Shown piece by piece: positions 51,558 to 61,100 of a stretch of DNA of 64,000 nt. The stretch covers positions 30,581-94,580 of the forward strand of contig DATMBG010000035.1 in assembly GCA_035559535.1 (NCBI GenBank), written 5' to 3'. Numbering within the stretch: the stretch's first letter is position 1; every line of letters starts with the position of its first letter. Origin of the DNA: Candidatus Limnocylindrales bacterium (GTDB lineage Bacteria > Moduliflexota > Moduliflexia > Moduliflexales > JAUQPW01). The notes under the pieces are model-generated. The model was not told the origin of the DNA and ran no database searches. It worked only from the letters and a program-made list of their open reading frames with translations. Both the position numbers and the translations under genes were made by a program.

Positions 51558-54371
51558 ATGAACCAAATTTCTATTAAAGGGGCCCGGGTTCATAACTTAA
51601 AAAATATAGACCTGGATATTCCAAGAAACAAGCTGGTTGTAATTACCGGGGTTAGTGGTTCCGGAAAATCCAGTCTGGCATTTGATACCTTGTATGCCGA
51701 AGGACAGAGAAGATATGTAGAATCCCTTTCGGCTTATGCCAGACAATTTCTCGAACGAATGGATAAACCCGATGTGGATGCTATTTACGGTATCTCCCCG
51801 GCCATTGCCATCGAACAGAAGAACCATGTCCGAAATTCCAGATCGACCGTAGGCACCGCCACAGAGATCTATGATTATCTGAGACTGCTCTTTGCCCGAA
51901 TCGGTAAAACCTATTGTTATCGGTGTGGAAAACTGGTACAGCGGGAATCGGTAGAGGCGATTGTTGAAAAAATCTTCCAGATGGGCCCGAAAACCCGTTT
52001 CATGATAGCTTTTCCCCTTCAACTGGAAGGGGCTTTAGAGACCTCCAAAGGCTGGTCGGATCAAGAATATGCCGTAGTCCGGGAAGGTCTCCTGAAGAAA
52101 GGCTTCCGCCGGATTTTGGTAAACGATGAGATTTTCTCTTTGGAAGAAGAAACCCCCAGGTTGACCCCGGGATCAGAGATTGGGGTCGTGATAGATCGTA
52201 TGTCGTTGAGCGAAGAGATTCGAGAAAGGCTTGTGGAGGCTCTGGAAATGGCCTATGTGGAAGGACAGGGACGACTGATAGTCAAAACGGTAGAAGGGAT
52301 AAATGCCCCCCATCCTGAAGGGGAATCCTTTAAATTTAGTCGGAACTTTGAATGCTATCCCTGTGGGATAACCTATGAGGAGCCGGAACCTCGATTGTTC
52401 TCTTTTAACAATCCCTATGGAGCCTGTCCGGAATGTCAGGGTTTTGGAAACAAGATCGTGATCGATATGGATCTGGTGATTCCGGATAAAACCAAGAGTA
52501 TTCGACAAGGTGCCATAGTTCCCTGGACTGCCCCTATTTGTCGTGGGATTATTTCCCGATTAGAGCGAATTGCCCCAAAATACGGCTTTTCTATTGATAC
52601 TCCCCTTTATAAACTCACAGAGGATCAAATGCGCCTTATTATCCAGGGGAACGACCAATTTATTGGAATTATTCCTTTTTTTGATTTTCTAGAAATGAAA
52701 AAATACAAAGTCCATGTTCGGGTTTTCTTGAGCCGATTCCGGGGGTATCGGGAATGTTCTCTGTGTAAGGGTTCAAGACTCAAGGAAAAAGCTTTGTGGG
52801 TCAAGATTCAGGGAGCTACCATCTATGATATTACCCGAAAAACTATCCTGGAAGCCAAAACGTTTTTTGACCAACTTCACCTGACCCCCTTTGAAGAACA
52901 GATCGCTCATAAAATAGTTGAAGAGATTAAAAATCGCTTGCAGTATTTGATTGATGTGGGACTGGATTATTTAACCCTGGATCGTCTTTCACGGACACTC
53001 AGTGGAGGAGAAGCCCAACGGATTAATCTGGCAACCTCTTTAGGATCTTCTCTGGTCAGCTCCCTGTATGTTTTGGATGAGCCCAGTATCGGGCTTCATC
53101 CCAGAGATACAGACCGTTTGATCCGGATTCTTAAAGCACTTCGGGATAAAGGTAATACCATTGTTGTGGTGGAGCATGATAAAGATATCATAAATGCCAG
53201 CGATCACATTGTAGATCTGGGACCTGGAGCCGGGGAGTATGGGGGAAAAGTGGTTTTCTCCGGAAGTTTAAAGCAACTCTACCGGGACCCCCATTCCTTA
53301 ACCGGTAAATATCTCCGGGGAGAGAAAGAAATCTCTTTTCATTCCGGACAGCCCGGTATTTCCCGTCGTAGATCTCCCAACGGATACTATCTTGAAATCC
53401 AGAATGCCTATCTTCATAACCTTAAAAACATTCAGGTTCGGATACCTCTAAAAGTGCTGACCTGTGTAACCGGAGTTTCCGGGTCCGGTAAAAGTACACT
53501 CATCCACGAAATTCTCTATAAGGGATTAACAGGGGAACGAAAACCCGGGAACGGATACGATGGGATTAAAGGTCAAGAGCTTATCTCAGATGTTATTTTG
53601 GTAGATCAATCCCCTATTGGACGAACACCTCGATCGAATCCTGTTACGTACATTAAAGCCTTCGATGAAATTCGTAATCTGTTTGCCAACACCTTGAGTG
53701 CCAAACGGAGCGGATATAAACCCGGGCATTTTTCCTTTAATGTTGCAGGAGGCCGATGTGAGGTCTGTAAAGGGGAGGGATTTATCCAAGTAGAAATGCA
53801 ATTTCTCGCAGACCTTTTCTTGACTTGTGAAAGTTGTGGTGGTAAAAGGTATAAAAACGAAATTTTAAAGATAAAATTCAAGGGAAAAAACATTGCCGAT
53901 ATTTTAGAGATGACGGTTACAGAAGCACTGGCATTCTTTGCAGATTATAAAAAAATAGTGGAAAAGCTTCAGGTTTTGGAAGATGTGGGTCTGGGTTATA
54001 TCCGATTAGGCCAACCGGCTACCACCCTGTCCGGTGGAGAAGCTCAACGGGTCAAGCTGGCTGCGCATCTGGCTAATCGGAAAAAAGGTTCTGCGCTTTA
54101 TCTCTTCGATGAACCCACAACCGGCTTACATCTGGATGATATTGCTAAATTGCTCCTTTGCTTTGACAAATTATTGGACAAAGGGCATTCTGTGGTCATT
54201 ATCGAGCATAATCTGGAAGTTATTCGCTGTGCAGACTACATCCTGGACTTGGGTCCGGAAGGTGGGGAAAGAGGAGGCAGGTTAATAGCCTGTGGGACTC
54301 CAGAAGAGATTGCAAAATCTCCCGAGTCCTATACAGGCAAATTTCTGAGACCTTATCTTAAAGCTCTGTAA
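51558..54371 (+). CDS. uvrA: Excinuclease ABC subunit A
   Basis: The damage-recognition ATPase of nucleotide excision repair. Two ABC modules: GVSGSGKSSLAFDTLYAEGQRRYVE (from about 31) and GVSGSGKSTLIHEIL (about 640), each with LSGGEAQR signatures and DEPSIGLHPRD / DEPTTGLHLDD Walker B regions. Zinc fingers: CPECQGFG in the first module, and CEVCKGEGFIQVEMQFL with CESCGGKRY in the second; GLDYLTLDR and GLGYIRLGQPATTLSGG are further UvrA marks. 937 aa, normal. Confidence 0.98.
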   Translation: MNQISIKGARVHNLKNIDLDIPRNKLVVITGVSGSGKSSLAFDTLYAEGQRRYVESLSAYARQFLERMDKPDVDAIYGISPAIAIEQKNHVRNSRSTVGTATEIYDYLRLLFARIGKTYCYRCGKLVQRESVEAIVEKIFQMGPKTRFMIAFPLQLEGALETSKGWSDQEYAVVREGLLKKGFRRILVNDEIFSLEEETPRLTPGSEIGVVIDRMSLSEEIRERLVEALEMAYVEGQGRLIVKTVEGINAPHPEGESFKFSRNFECYPCGITYEEPEPRLFSFNNPYGACPECQGFGNKIVIDMDLVIPDKTKSIRQGAIVPWTAPICRGIISRLERIAPKYGFSIDTPLYKLTEDQMRLIIQGNDQFIGIIPFFDFLEMKKYKVHVRVFLSRFRGYRECSLCKGSRLKEKALWVKIQGATIYDITRKTILEAKTFFDQLHLTPFEEQIAHKIVEEIKNRLQYLIDVGLDYLTLDRLSRTLSGGEAQRINLATSLGSSLVSSLYVLDEPSIGLHPRDTDRLIRILKALRDKGNTIVVVEHDKDIINASDHIVDLGPGAGEYGGKVVFSGSLKQLYRDPHSLTGKYLRGEKEISFHSGQPGISRRRSPNGYYLEIQNAYLHNLKNIQVRIPLKVLTCVTGVSGSGKSTLIHEILYKGLTGERKPGNGYDGIKGQELISDVILVDQSPIGRTPRSNPVTYIKAFDEIRNLFANTLSAKRSGYKPGHFSFNVAGGRCEVCKGEGFIQVEMQFLADLFLTCESCGGKRYKNEILKIKFKGKNIADILEMTVTEALAFFADYKKIVEKLQVLEDVGLGYIRLGQPATTLSGGEAQRVKLAAHLANRKKGSALYLFDEPTTGLHLDDIAKLLLCFDKLLDKGHSVVIIEHNLEVIRCADYILDLGPEGGERGGRLIACGTPEEIAKSPESYTGKFLRPYLKAL

Positions 54372-54424
54372 AATAGTTAAATTCCATTTAAAAAATCTGT
54401 AAGAGGAAAGAATCCACTTTCTCG

Positions 54425-56020
54425 ATGGAATCCAATTTACTTTACAGAGAACTTAAAAAATCAGTAATGAAAAAGAAAGAACAGCCTATCAGAGGCTATA
54501 AGAAAGTAGCGGCCTTCATAGAAGAGCTTATAAACAGCCAGATATCCATGGAAGAAGCTGAGGATTGGACAGAAGAATTTTTTTATACAGTGGAAGAAGA
54601 AAATATTGATTTGATTCCGGCTCTATTACAACTCATAAAAGACACCCAACAAAATCCAGATGTAGTTACCACGGTAGCCTTTTTATTGGAACAATATGGA
54701 GATCCAGACGTTGTGGAACCCCTCATGGAGTTATTCAAAAGTTCTGGGATCAGCGATACTACAAGGTCTATTTTATTGGGGGTTATGGAGTATTACGGTA
54801 TCGACACGCAGGACCCCACATTGATATCTTATTTCCAGGATATTAGAGGATTAGGTCAGGTAGCTTTAGAAGGAATGTTGCAACTATCGGAGCGGGAAGA
54901 AATGCTGGAGACCCTGTTAGAGGAGATCTCTAACTTTTCCACAGAAGCCCAATTAAGGATGATCGAAGAACTCGGTAAAAGTCGGGATGAACGGGCTGTT
55001 CCCCTTCTGGGAATTTTTGCAGAATATCAACATAAAGAACTGGCCGAAGCAGCCATTTTACAACTGGGAAGTATTCGCTCGGGCAAGTCTATTGAAACCT
55101 TAGAAAATCTCATCAATCACCAACAGGATAGCCAGGAACTCATCCAACGCTCCCTTCGCAAACTCCAATTTGCCGGGGTAACAAAGGCCCCCTCACTTCC
55201 GGAATCTTTTCCCATCTATAAATGCCTGCTGTCCTGGATCGATGGAAGAGGGAGTCGGGTAATGTTAATAGCCCGACAAAAGGATGCCCATCATGCTAAG
55301 CTGGCCCAATTCATGTTGCATGAGAAGGTAGGCATTAAAGATTGCTATGGAGCCCAGAATATCACCCTTAAAGACCTCGATAAGATAACTAAAGAATTAA
55401 AAAAGCAGGTCGGGGGAATGGAGGTAGAATATGCTTATTGTCTTCAATTAGTCCGGGATGCCTTATGGACGGCCCTTAAAAAGGAAGCTAAAATTTCTCC
55501 TTTGTTTTCCTTTTATCGAAAAATTTTCGAAGGGGATATTCTAACCCCTCAAGTGTATAGTGTGGATCTGACGTCCTATGGACTGGAAGAAGCAAAACAA
55601 AGTCTGGAAGAACTCCTGGCAACTTCCGATGAGCTTATCTCGAAACCACCCTTCTCGGATTGGTGGCTCGATACTCCGTCTTCTTATGATTTCGTACAGA
55701 AAAAAAAGCGATCCATGAGAAATCGGATTATAGATTTCAAGATTATCCAGGAATTTATCACCCAAATCCTTGAACCTGACCGAAACCAGATTACAAAGCG
55801 CCTGGAATTGACCATAGAGTTTTTAGCAAAAAAGAACCCTAAAGCTTATCAAACACAAATCCGAAAAGCCCTGGCCCTTTGGATAGCCTTGAAAGAACAC
55901 CATCGGCCCCTGGATAACATTCCCTTTATGAAAGAACTGGCCACCCTCACGCTCAAAAATGTGCTGAATAACATCCGAATGGGCTATACGGAACCAGTAG
56001 ACTATGTGCCGGAGTATTAA
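54425..56020 (+). CDS. HEAT-repeat protein of unknown function
   Basis: A 531-aa predicted soluble, largely helical protein. Residues about 50-245 contain repeating helix pairs of the HEAT/PBS-lyase type (e.g. VTTVAFLLEQYGDPDVVEPLMELFKSS and RMIEELGKSRDERAVPLLGIF with the DxRAVPxL consensus), suggesting a protein-binding scaffold. Residues 270-531 show no family I recognise; a stretch KCLLSWIDGRGSRVMLIARQ and several K/E-rich helices occur. It overlaps the next gene, a TolB-like protein, by 17 bp, so the two are probably co-expressed. No export signal. Confidence 0.75.
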   Translation: MESNLLYRELKKSVMKKKEQPIRGYKKVAAFIEELINSQISMEEAEDWTEEFFYTVEEENIDLIPALLQLIKDTQQNPDVVTTVAFLLEQYGDPDVVEPLMELFKSSGISDTTRSILLGVMEYYGIDTQDPTLISYFQDIRGLGQVALEGMLQLSEREEMLETLLEEISNFSTEAQLRMIEELGKSRDERAVPLLGIFAEYQHKELAEAAILQLGSIRSGKSIETLENLINHQQDSQELIQRSLRKLQFAGVTKAPSLPESFPIYKCLLSWIDGRGSRVMLIARQKDAHHAKLAQFMLHEKVGIKDCYGAQNITLKDLDKITKELKKQVGGMEVEYAYCLQLVRDALWTALKKEAKISPLFSFYRKIFEGDILTPQVYSVDLTSYGLEEAKQSLEELLATSDELISKPPFSDWWLDTPSSYDFVQKKKRSMRNRIIDFKIIQEFITQILEPDRNQITKRLELTIEFLAKKNPKAYQTQIRKALALWIALKEHHRPLDNIPFMKELATLTLKNVLNNIRMGYTEPVDYVPEY

Positions 56021-57416
56021 CATAAAGACAGGAAAACGCTCCCTCTTCTCCGTTCTCCTCGTCCTGTTATCTACCTATCTTCTTCTGATTACTTCTCTGC
56101 TGTTGGGCCCTTTGATCTCTACAAAAGTTCGCTCGGAGTCCTCGGTAACGGAGGCGGCCCTTCACCTAATTCAATTAACCCGGGATCCTTCCTTAGATGC
56201 CAACGGATCCTGGTCTCCCGATGGGAAGGAAATTGTCTTTCAGACTCGACGAAAGGGGGAAAAAGAAAAAAAGAAATCTTTCAACGAAGAGGACGAAGAG
56301 GAAACTAAAAAAGAAGAAAAAAAGAAAGAGAAAAAGAAAAAAGAAGAAAAAAAGAAAGAAGAGGAGGAGAATGAATTGGCCAGGGATCGGGATATCTGGA
56401 TCATGAATGCCGATGGGTCCAATCCAAGACAGCTTACGAAAAGTACGGCAGAAGAATATCAACCGGTCTTCTCTCCCGATGGGAAAAAAATCCTTTATGT
56501 TTCGGAAGAGCGAGGAAGTCCGGACATCTGGATCATGGATCGAGATGGCAGTAATAAAACCCGACTGACGAAAGATAAAGGAATAGAACGAGATCCGGCC
56601 TGGTCTCCCGATGGGAAGAAGATCGTTTATGCAGCGCTTCCTTTAGAAGCAGATAATTTTGATCTCTGGATTATGGACGCCGATGGGTCCAATAAAATTC
56701 AACTGACCCAAACTCCCAGCAATGAAATAACTCCCGCCTGGAGTCCAGATGGAAAACATATCGCCTTTGCCTCAGATGAAGGGAACAATCTGGATATCTA
56801 TGTGATAGATCCGGATGGTAAAAATCGTACCAAATTGATCAGTACGGCAGGATATGAGTATCAACCTGACTGGTCACCAGATGGATCTAAAATTGCTTAT
56901 ACGGCCTGGGGTGCTGAAGAGAGCCTGGATCAAAGCAACATCTGGATCGCCAATGCCGATGGAAGCCAGCAAACCCGGCTTACCTCGACTTCTCCCAGCG
57001 CTCATCCTCGATGGCATCCCAACGGAACCCAAATTCTGTTTCACTCTAAACGAAGTGGAAATTGGGACCTTTGGGTGCTTCAGGTTCCTGAGAGTATTTT
57101 ACGGGTAGCCCAGGCAACTCCTCCCCCTCCCCAACGGGATAACCTGATTCTACGGAACGGGGACCTTATTTCAGGTAAGATACTCAACGAAAAATTTACA
57201 ATAGCCCTGGACGGTAAAATGCTGGAAGTCCCAAAATCAGAGATCCAAAAGATCGAATTTATAGAAAACTCTCAAGACCAAATTAAACTTACCAAGCAGA
57301 ATGGTGAGGTGATTCAGGGGACCCTAACCCTACCGGAAGTTAAAATCCAGATGGAACTCGGTCCCACGGTAGAAATTCTTAAGGACAAAATCAAGTCCAT
57401 ATCCTTCCCGAAATAG
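56004..57416 (+). CDS. TolB-like PD40 beta-propeller protein with charged insertion
   Basis: A 470-aa exported protein. A hydrophobic signal at about 13-36 is followed by six or more PD40/WD40-like blades (SWSPDGKEIVF, PVFSPDGKKILYVS, PAWSPDGKKIVYA, PAWSPDGKHIAFAS, DWSPDGSKIAYTA, PRWHPNGTQILFHS), each with DIWIMNADGSN-type turns as in TolB. Within the first blade, at about residues 83-128, is a 45-residue Lys/Glu insertion, encoded by a purine-only tract. The C-terminus (about 385-470) is a separate beta-rich domain that recurs as LRNGDLISGKIL and LTKQNGEVIQGTL, similar to small-barrel repeats. Function: likely periplasmic scaffold or sensor; TolB-Pal partners are not adjacent. Confidence 0.82.
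   Translation: MCRSINIKTGKRSLFSVLLVLLSTYLLLITSLLLGPLISTKVRSESSVTEAALHLIQLTRDPSLDANGSWSPDGKEIVFQTRRKGEKEKKKSFNEEDEEETKKEEKKKEKKKKEEKKKEEEENELARDRDIWIMNADGSNPRQLTKSTAEEYQPVFSPDGKKILYVSEERGSPDIWIMDRDGSNKTRLTKDKGIERDPAWSPDGKKIVYAALPLEADNFDLWIMDADGSNKIQLTQTPSNEITPAWSPDGKHIAFASDEGNNLDIYVIDPDGKNRTKLISTAGYEYQPDWSPDGSKIAYTAWGAEESLDQSNIWIANADGSQQTRLTSTSPSAHPRWHPNGTQILFHSKRSGNWDLWVLQVPESILRVAQATPPPPQRDNLILRNGDLISGKILNEKFTIALDGKMLEVPKSEIQKIEFIENSQDQIKLTKQNGEVIQGTLTLPEVKIQMELGPTVEILKDKIKSISFPK
56307..56371 (+). repeat. 65-nt purine-only tract
   Basis: An unbroken A/G run inside the TolB-like gene coding Lys/Glu repeats. Such tracts slip during replication and may adopt triplex structure. Confidence 0.9.
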
Positions 57417-57511
57417 TCTGTTGACCTTTATCCATTGTCCATTCTAAATAAAGATGTAACCCGGTTGGGTCTCAAAGGACAAAGGATAAAGGACAAAGGA
57501 CTGTGTCTGTT
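57417..57511. repeat. Period-7 AAAGGAC repeat spacer
   Basis: Four exact-phase units of type AAAGGAC/AAAGGAT at 57474-57501; partial complementary CTTTATC CATTGTC units at 57426-57440. The last unit also supplies the AAAGGA ribosome site for the next gene. Confidence 0.9.
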
Positions 57512-58336
57512 ATGGCATACTTAAAAAAATCAGTTCTTTTACCCTTTGTTTTAACGATAGGTCTTTTATCCACATCTTGTGGGATGTCCGTTAAAGGCAT
57601 CAATAAATTTCAACCCAATGTGATTCCACTTTCGCAAGAAATAGATCTGGGAAGAAAATTTTCTAAAGAAGTTGAGAAAGAGGTTAAGCTCATGCGCCTT
57701 CGTGTTTTAAACGATTATGTTGATTCCCTGGGACAGTCCCTGGCTAAGAACTCGGATTTAAACACCATCCCTTATCACTTTAAGGTTATTAACGGTAAAC
57801 AGATCAACGCTTTTGCCCTGCCGGGTGGGTATATCTACGTTTACAGGGGTTTAATAGAAACCGTGGATAGTGAATCTGAACTGGCAGGGGTTTTAGCCCA
57901 TGAAATCGGCCATGTAGCAGCACGCCACGGAACTGAACAGATGACCCGGCAACTGGGATTTTCTATCCTAGCCTCTATTTTGTTGGGAAATAATCCTTCT
58001 CAGCTTGAAATCCTGGCTGCCAGATTATTTGGTACCGCCGGATTACTGGCTTATAGCCGCAGCAATGAGGCAGAAGCAGACCGGTTAGGGGTTCATTACC
58101 TTTACAAAACAGGCTACAATCCCGAGGGAATGGGTGAGTTTTTCGAGAGACTCCAGGCTCTTCACAAGGATAAACCAAATATATTGGAAAAATTCTTTGC
58201 CACACACCCTCCCTTATCCAACAGATTAGAAGCGGTAAAAGCCGAAATGGCTAAGATTCCCTCCGATGAAATTAAAGGAACCATCAAAAACTCACCGGAG
58301 TTCTCCATGGTTAAAGTTCTGTTTAATAAAGAGTAG
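57512..58336 (+). CDS. M48-family metalloprotease lipoprotein (BepA-like)
   Basis: A 274-aa zinc protease with lipoprotein signal: hydrophobic PFVLTIGLLSTSC, cysteine at residue 23. LAGVLAHEIGHVAARHG gives HExxH (histidine about 130) and NEAEADRLGVHYL the third ligand glutamate, with FFATHPPLSNRLEAVKAE at the end as in BepA/LoiP and YcaL. BepA-type enzymes act on outer-membrane proteins in the periplasm; here no TPR follows, so it is closer to the short M48 group. The ATG at 57512 is chosen because the AAAGGA box lies 11 bases upstream; a GTG at 57503 is too close. Confidence 0.9.
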   Translation: MAYLKKSVLLPFVLTIGLLSTSCGMSVKGINKFQPNVIPLSQEIDLGRKFSKEVEKEVKLMRLRVLNDYVDSLGQSLAKNSDLNTIPYHFKVINGKQINAFALPGGYIYVYRGLIETVDSESELAGVLAHEIGHVAARHGTEQMTRQLGFSILASILLGNNPSQLEILAARLFGTAGLLAYSRSNEAEADRLGVHYLYKTGYNPEGMGEFFERLQALHKDKPNILEKFFATHPPLSNRLEAVKAEMAKIPSDEIKGTIKNSPEFSMVKVLFNKE

Positions 58337-58344
58337 AAACTCTG

Positions 58345-58460
58345 TTAGTGTGGGGGTGTGGGAGTATGGAAGGAGGGAAGTATGGAAGTATGGGGGTATA
58401 GGTGTAGAAGATAGAACTCCCACACCTCCACACCCCCACACCCCCATACTCCCACATCCG
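58345..58460. repeat. Period-8 STRR-like inverted repeat between M48 protease and solute-binding gene
   Basis: Eight units of type GTATGGGG/GTGTGGGA from 58348 are mirrored by five units of type ACTCCCAC/ACCCCCAC from about 58417 to 58457. It separates two convergent genes. Confidence 0.92.
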
Positions 58461-58466
58461 GGACGT

Positions 58467-59807
58467 TCAAGCCTCCAGGATCTTCTTAATCTGATCTTCC
58501 GCCCAGCTTATGGCCTTTTTATAGGGTTCGCCACCGACCACCCGGGCAACCATATCGGGAATGATATACTGATTTTCAACCGCTCCGGCATATCGGGTAG
58601 GGTTTCCAGGCCAGCCCGGGAAATGGGTATAATTCCCTTCTTCGGGAAGTAAAATCAAGTTGGGGTCCGTTTTCCAGAGAGGAAGGTCTTCGAACTTCTT
58701 AAAGGGACTCATACAAAATCCTTTGGCTGCCGTAAGCCAGGAGGTGTATACCGGTTCGCTGTAAAAGAATTTTAAAAATTCCTTAGCAAGATCCTTATTT
58801 TTAGAAAACTTCCAAACGGCCAGTCCATGGTTAAAGCCCGCACCGTGTCGTCCCCCAGGTCCTGAAAGCGAAGGATGATGAACAATACTCTCCGCAATGG
58901 GCATATTCTTATCCCTGGCAGCCCAGTAAACACTCACCGGATTTAAAATCCAGGATCCCTTTCCAGAGAGAAAAAATCGATTGTTTCCCGCATCGTCCCA
59001 GGAAAGAACTTCATTACTCATGCAATCTAAATAGAGACGCCGGGCATAATCCAGGGCTTCCTCGGTATGGGGAGAGTTCAGGGCAATGGTTTTACTATCG
59101 GCTTCAAAAACTTTAGCCCCATAACACCAAAGAACCACATTCCAGGTGGCATTCGCGTCGGTACAATGGCTGATCGGAAGACCAATAGGATGCCCATGTT
59201 CTTTGAGTTTTTTACCCGCTTCATAGAGTTCTTCCCAGGTCTTGGGAAGAGCAAGCCCGGCCTCTTCCCAATGCTTTTTATTGCCTGTACCCACAAAAGC
59301 GACCCAATACCAGGGTGCAAGTTTCCATTGACCTCCTATATGGAAAACCTGTCGTGGATTAGCCCGGGTAGAATAATTTTTATCCACCTCTTCTAGAATA
59401 TCATCTAAAGGCTCCAGATTCGCTTCGTGAAGGTAACCGTAAGTGTCCCACATATTCACCAAATCGTGTCCACTTTGGATATTCGCCTCCGAAGCAAGTT
59501 TAACAGGAAGTTGGGTAACCTGGATGGTGTCAAAGCGGGTATCACAGCCAGCCTGTTTACCAAACTCTTCCATAATCTGTCGAAACCTTTCATCACCCGA
59601 TGGAACGAAAAGACTTAAAGCAAGGGCGGTTAAGGTCCGTTTCTGGGCAAAGGCCGGAGCTTTGCCTTCCACCAGCCAGGACCATCCCGAGGCTATCCCC
59701 GTTAAAGAACCAGCCACATAGGTAGAGGTACGGATAAATTCACGGCGGGTAAGCCATGAATTAGACTGAAGCATAGAATTTGTTTCATCACCATATTCTC
59801 GATTCAT
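58467..59807 (-). CDS. Tat-exported family 1 extracellular solute-binding protein
   Basis: A 446-aa ABC-type binding protein with a twin-arginine signal LTRREFIRTSTYVAGSL, so it is folded before export. The mature part has family 1 features: QSGHDLVNMWDTYGYLHEANLEPLDDIL, LPKTWEELYEAGKKLKEHGHPIGLP, LYLDCMSNEVLSWDDAGNNRFFLSGKGSW and AVWKFSKNKDLAKEFLKFFYS. Start ATG at 59805-59807 has a GAGGAG box; an upstream TTG lies inside that box and is rejected. As with the protein at 20549-21853, no permease or ATPase is encoded nearby. Ligand unknown; sugar or polyol most likely. Divergent from the next gene. Confidence 0.88.
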   Translation of the reverse strand: MNREYGDETNSMLQSNSWLTRREFIRTSTYVAGSLTGIASGWSWLVEGKAPAFAQKRTLTALALSLFVPSGDERFRQIMEEFGKQAGCDTRFDTIQVTQLPVKLASEANIQSGHDLVNMWDTYGYLHEANLEPLDDILEEVDKNYSTRANPRQVFHIGGQWKLAPWYWVAFVGTGNKKHWEEAGLALPKTWEELYEAGKKLKEHGHPIGLPISHCTDANATWNVVLWCYGAKVFEADSKTIALNSPHTEEALDYARRLYLDCMSNEVLSWDDAGNNRFFLSGKGSWILNPVSVYWAARDKNMPIAESIVHHPSLSGPGGRHGAGFNHGLAVWKFSKNKDLAKEFLKFFYSEPVYTSWLTAAKGFCMSPFKKFEDLPLWKTDPNLILLPEEGNYTHFPGWPGNPTRYAGAVENQYIIPDMVARVVGGEPYKKAISWAEDQIKKILEA

Positions 59808-60060
59808 AAAACTCCTCAAGATTTAAAAATTTTAATTGAAACAATTTCCTTTTATGAATTATAAGACTCTTATATACTTTTACCCTAGCGGGAATAAAGA
59901 AAGGTTGTCAAGGCTATTTTTGGATTTGACACAAAGACATCCGGAGGGTATCCTGGGAAGTTTAGGAGAAGAAAGGAAGCTGATTTTCATCTCTGTACTC
60001 CTGCGTTTTCCTATCTCTGCCGGCCTTGGGGTGGGTTTTGTGACAGATCTATCTTTGTGT

Positions 60061-61086
60061 ATGCAAGATAAAAAAATAGGAATTGGAATTGTAGGGGCTA
60101 CAGGATGGGTTGCCGGGGAATATATTAAAGCGACCAAGAAAAATCCCCATAGCCAGGTGGTAGCCCTCTGTAGTCGAAGCCGGGAAGGAGCGGAGAAAAT
60201 CCAGAATGAATATGGCTTAACCGGCCAGATTTACACCCATTACCCTGAAATGCTTAAGCAAGAAGACCTGGATCTGGTTGTCATCTGCACTCCGGATTTT
60301 CTCCATGCCGAACAGGGAATTCAAGCTGCCGAAGCCGGGAAACATCTGATCATAGAAAAGGCTATTGCACTAAATCTCAAAGACCTTCGAGCTCTTCAAT
60401 CTGCCGTTAATCAAGCCAGGATTAAAACGGTTGTCAGTTTTGTTCTTCGTTGGAATCCCATGATAAACCTCCTCAGGTCTCTTGTGGCTAAAGATGCTAT
60501 CGGAGTCCTCTTTTATGCCGAGGTTGATTATTTACACGGTCGACGCGAGCATTACCGTTCCTACGAATGGTCCCGTAAAATTGCCACCGGTGGAAGTGCT
60601 CTCCTGGGGGCGGGTTGCCACGCAGTGGATACATTGAGATATCTCGTCGGTTCAGAAGCCATAGAAGTAACGGCATATGCAGGAGGTTATGATAAAAATT
60701 ATGAATATCCGCCTACCATTGTAACTATCATGAAATTTAAAAATGGGGTAATCGGAAAAGTAGGTTGCTCCCGGGAAGTGCGTATGCCCTACATGCTACC
60801 CATAAAGCTCTTCGGCTCCCGAGGCTCTATCCTGGATAACAAACTCTTCTCCGAAACCCTCTTTCCCGGGCAGACCGATTTTGCCTTGATCCCCACAAAC
60901 ATCCCTTCCAGTGGCGATGTGACCCATCACCCCTTCCAGGATGAGGTAAACCATATTATAGACTGTATCTTGAAGGACCAAACTCCCCAGCCCGATGTGA
61001 ACGATGCAGTAATGACCCACGAAATTTGTCTGGCAGCAGACCTCTCGGCAAAAGAAGGATGTTCTGTTAAATTACCTTTTCCCTGA
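60061..61086 (+). CDS. Gfo/Idh/MocA-family oxidoreductase
   Basis: A 341-aa NAD(P)-dependent dehydrogenase of sugars or polyols. KKIGIGIVGATGWVAGEYIKA is the nucleotide-binding loop, VVICTPDFLHAEQGIQAAEAGKHLIIEKAIALN carries the EKxxA/P catalytic stretch (EKAIA for the usual EKPLA), and GGSALLGAGCHAVDTLRYLVG holds the GxxxDxxCH-type catalytic region. A longer frame opens at 59836, but its first 75 residues are unlike the family and the ATG at 60061 fits the dinucleotide fold; the upstream site lacks a good ribosome box. It is divergent to the Tat-exported solute-binding protein, so both may act on the same compound (inference). Confidence 0.88.
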   Translation: MQDKKIGIGIVGATGWVAGEYIKATKKNPHSQVVALCSRSREGAEKIQNEYGLTGQIYTHYPEMLKQEDLDLVVICTPDFLHAEQGIQAAEAGKHLIIEKAIALNLKDLRALQSAVNQARIKTVVSFVLRWNPMINLLRSLVAKDAIGVLFYAEVDYLHGRREHYRSYEWSRKIATGGSALLGAGCHAVDTLRYLVGSEAIEVTAYAGGYDKNYEYPPTIVTIMKFKNGVIGKVGCSREVRMPYMLPIKLFGSRGSILDNKLFSETLFPGQTDFALIPTNIPSSGDVTHHPFQDEVNHIIDCILKDQTPQPDVNDAVMTHEICLAADLSAKEGCSVKLPFP

Positions 61087-61100
61087 CAAAACCGGGTCCT

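Noticed and set aside
59836-60060. 75-residue N-terminal extension of the Gfo/Idh/MocA protein
   Set aside because: The NAD(P)-binding fold starts right at the ATG at 60061, and the upstream residues do not resemble the family.
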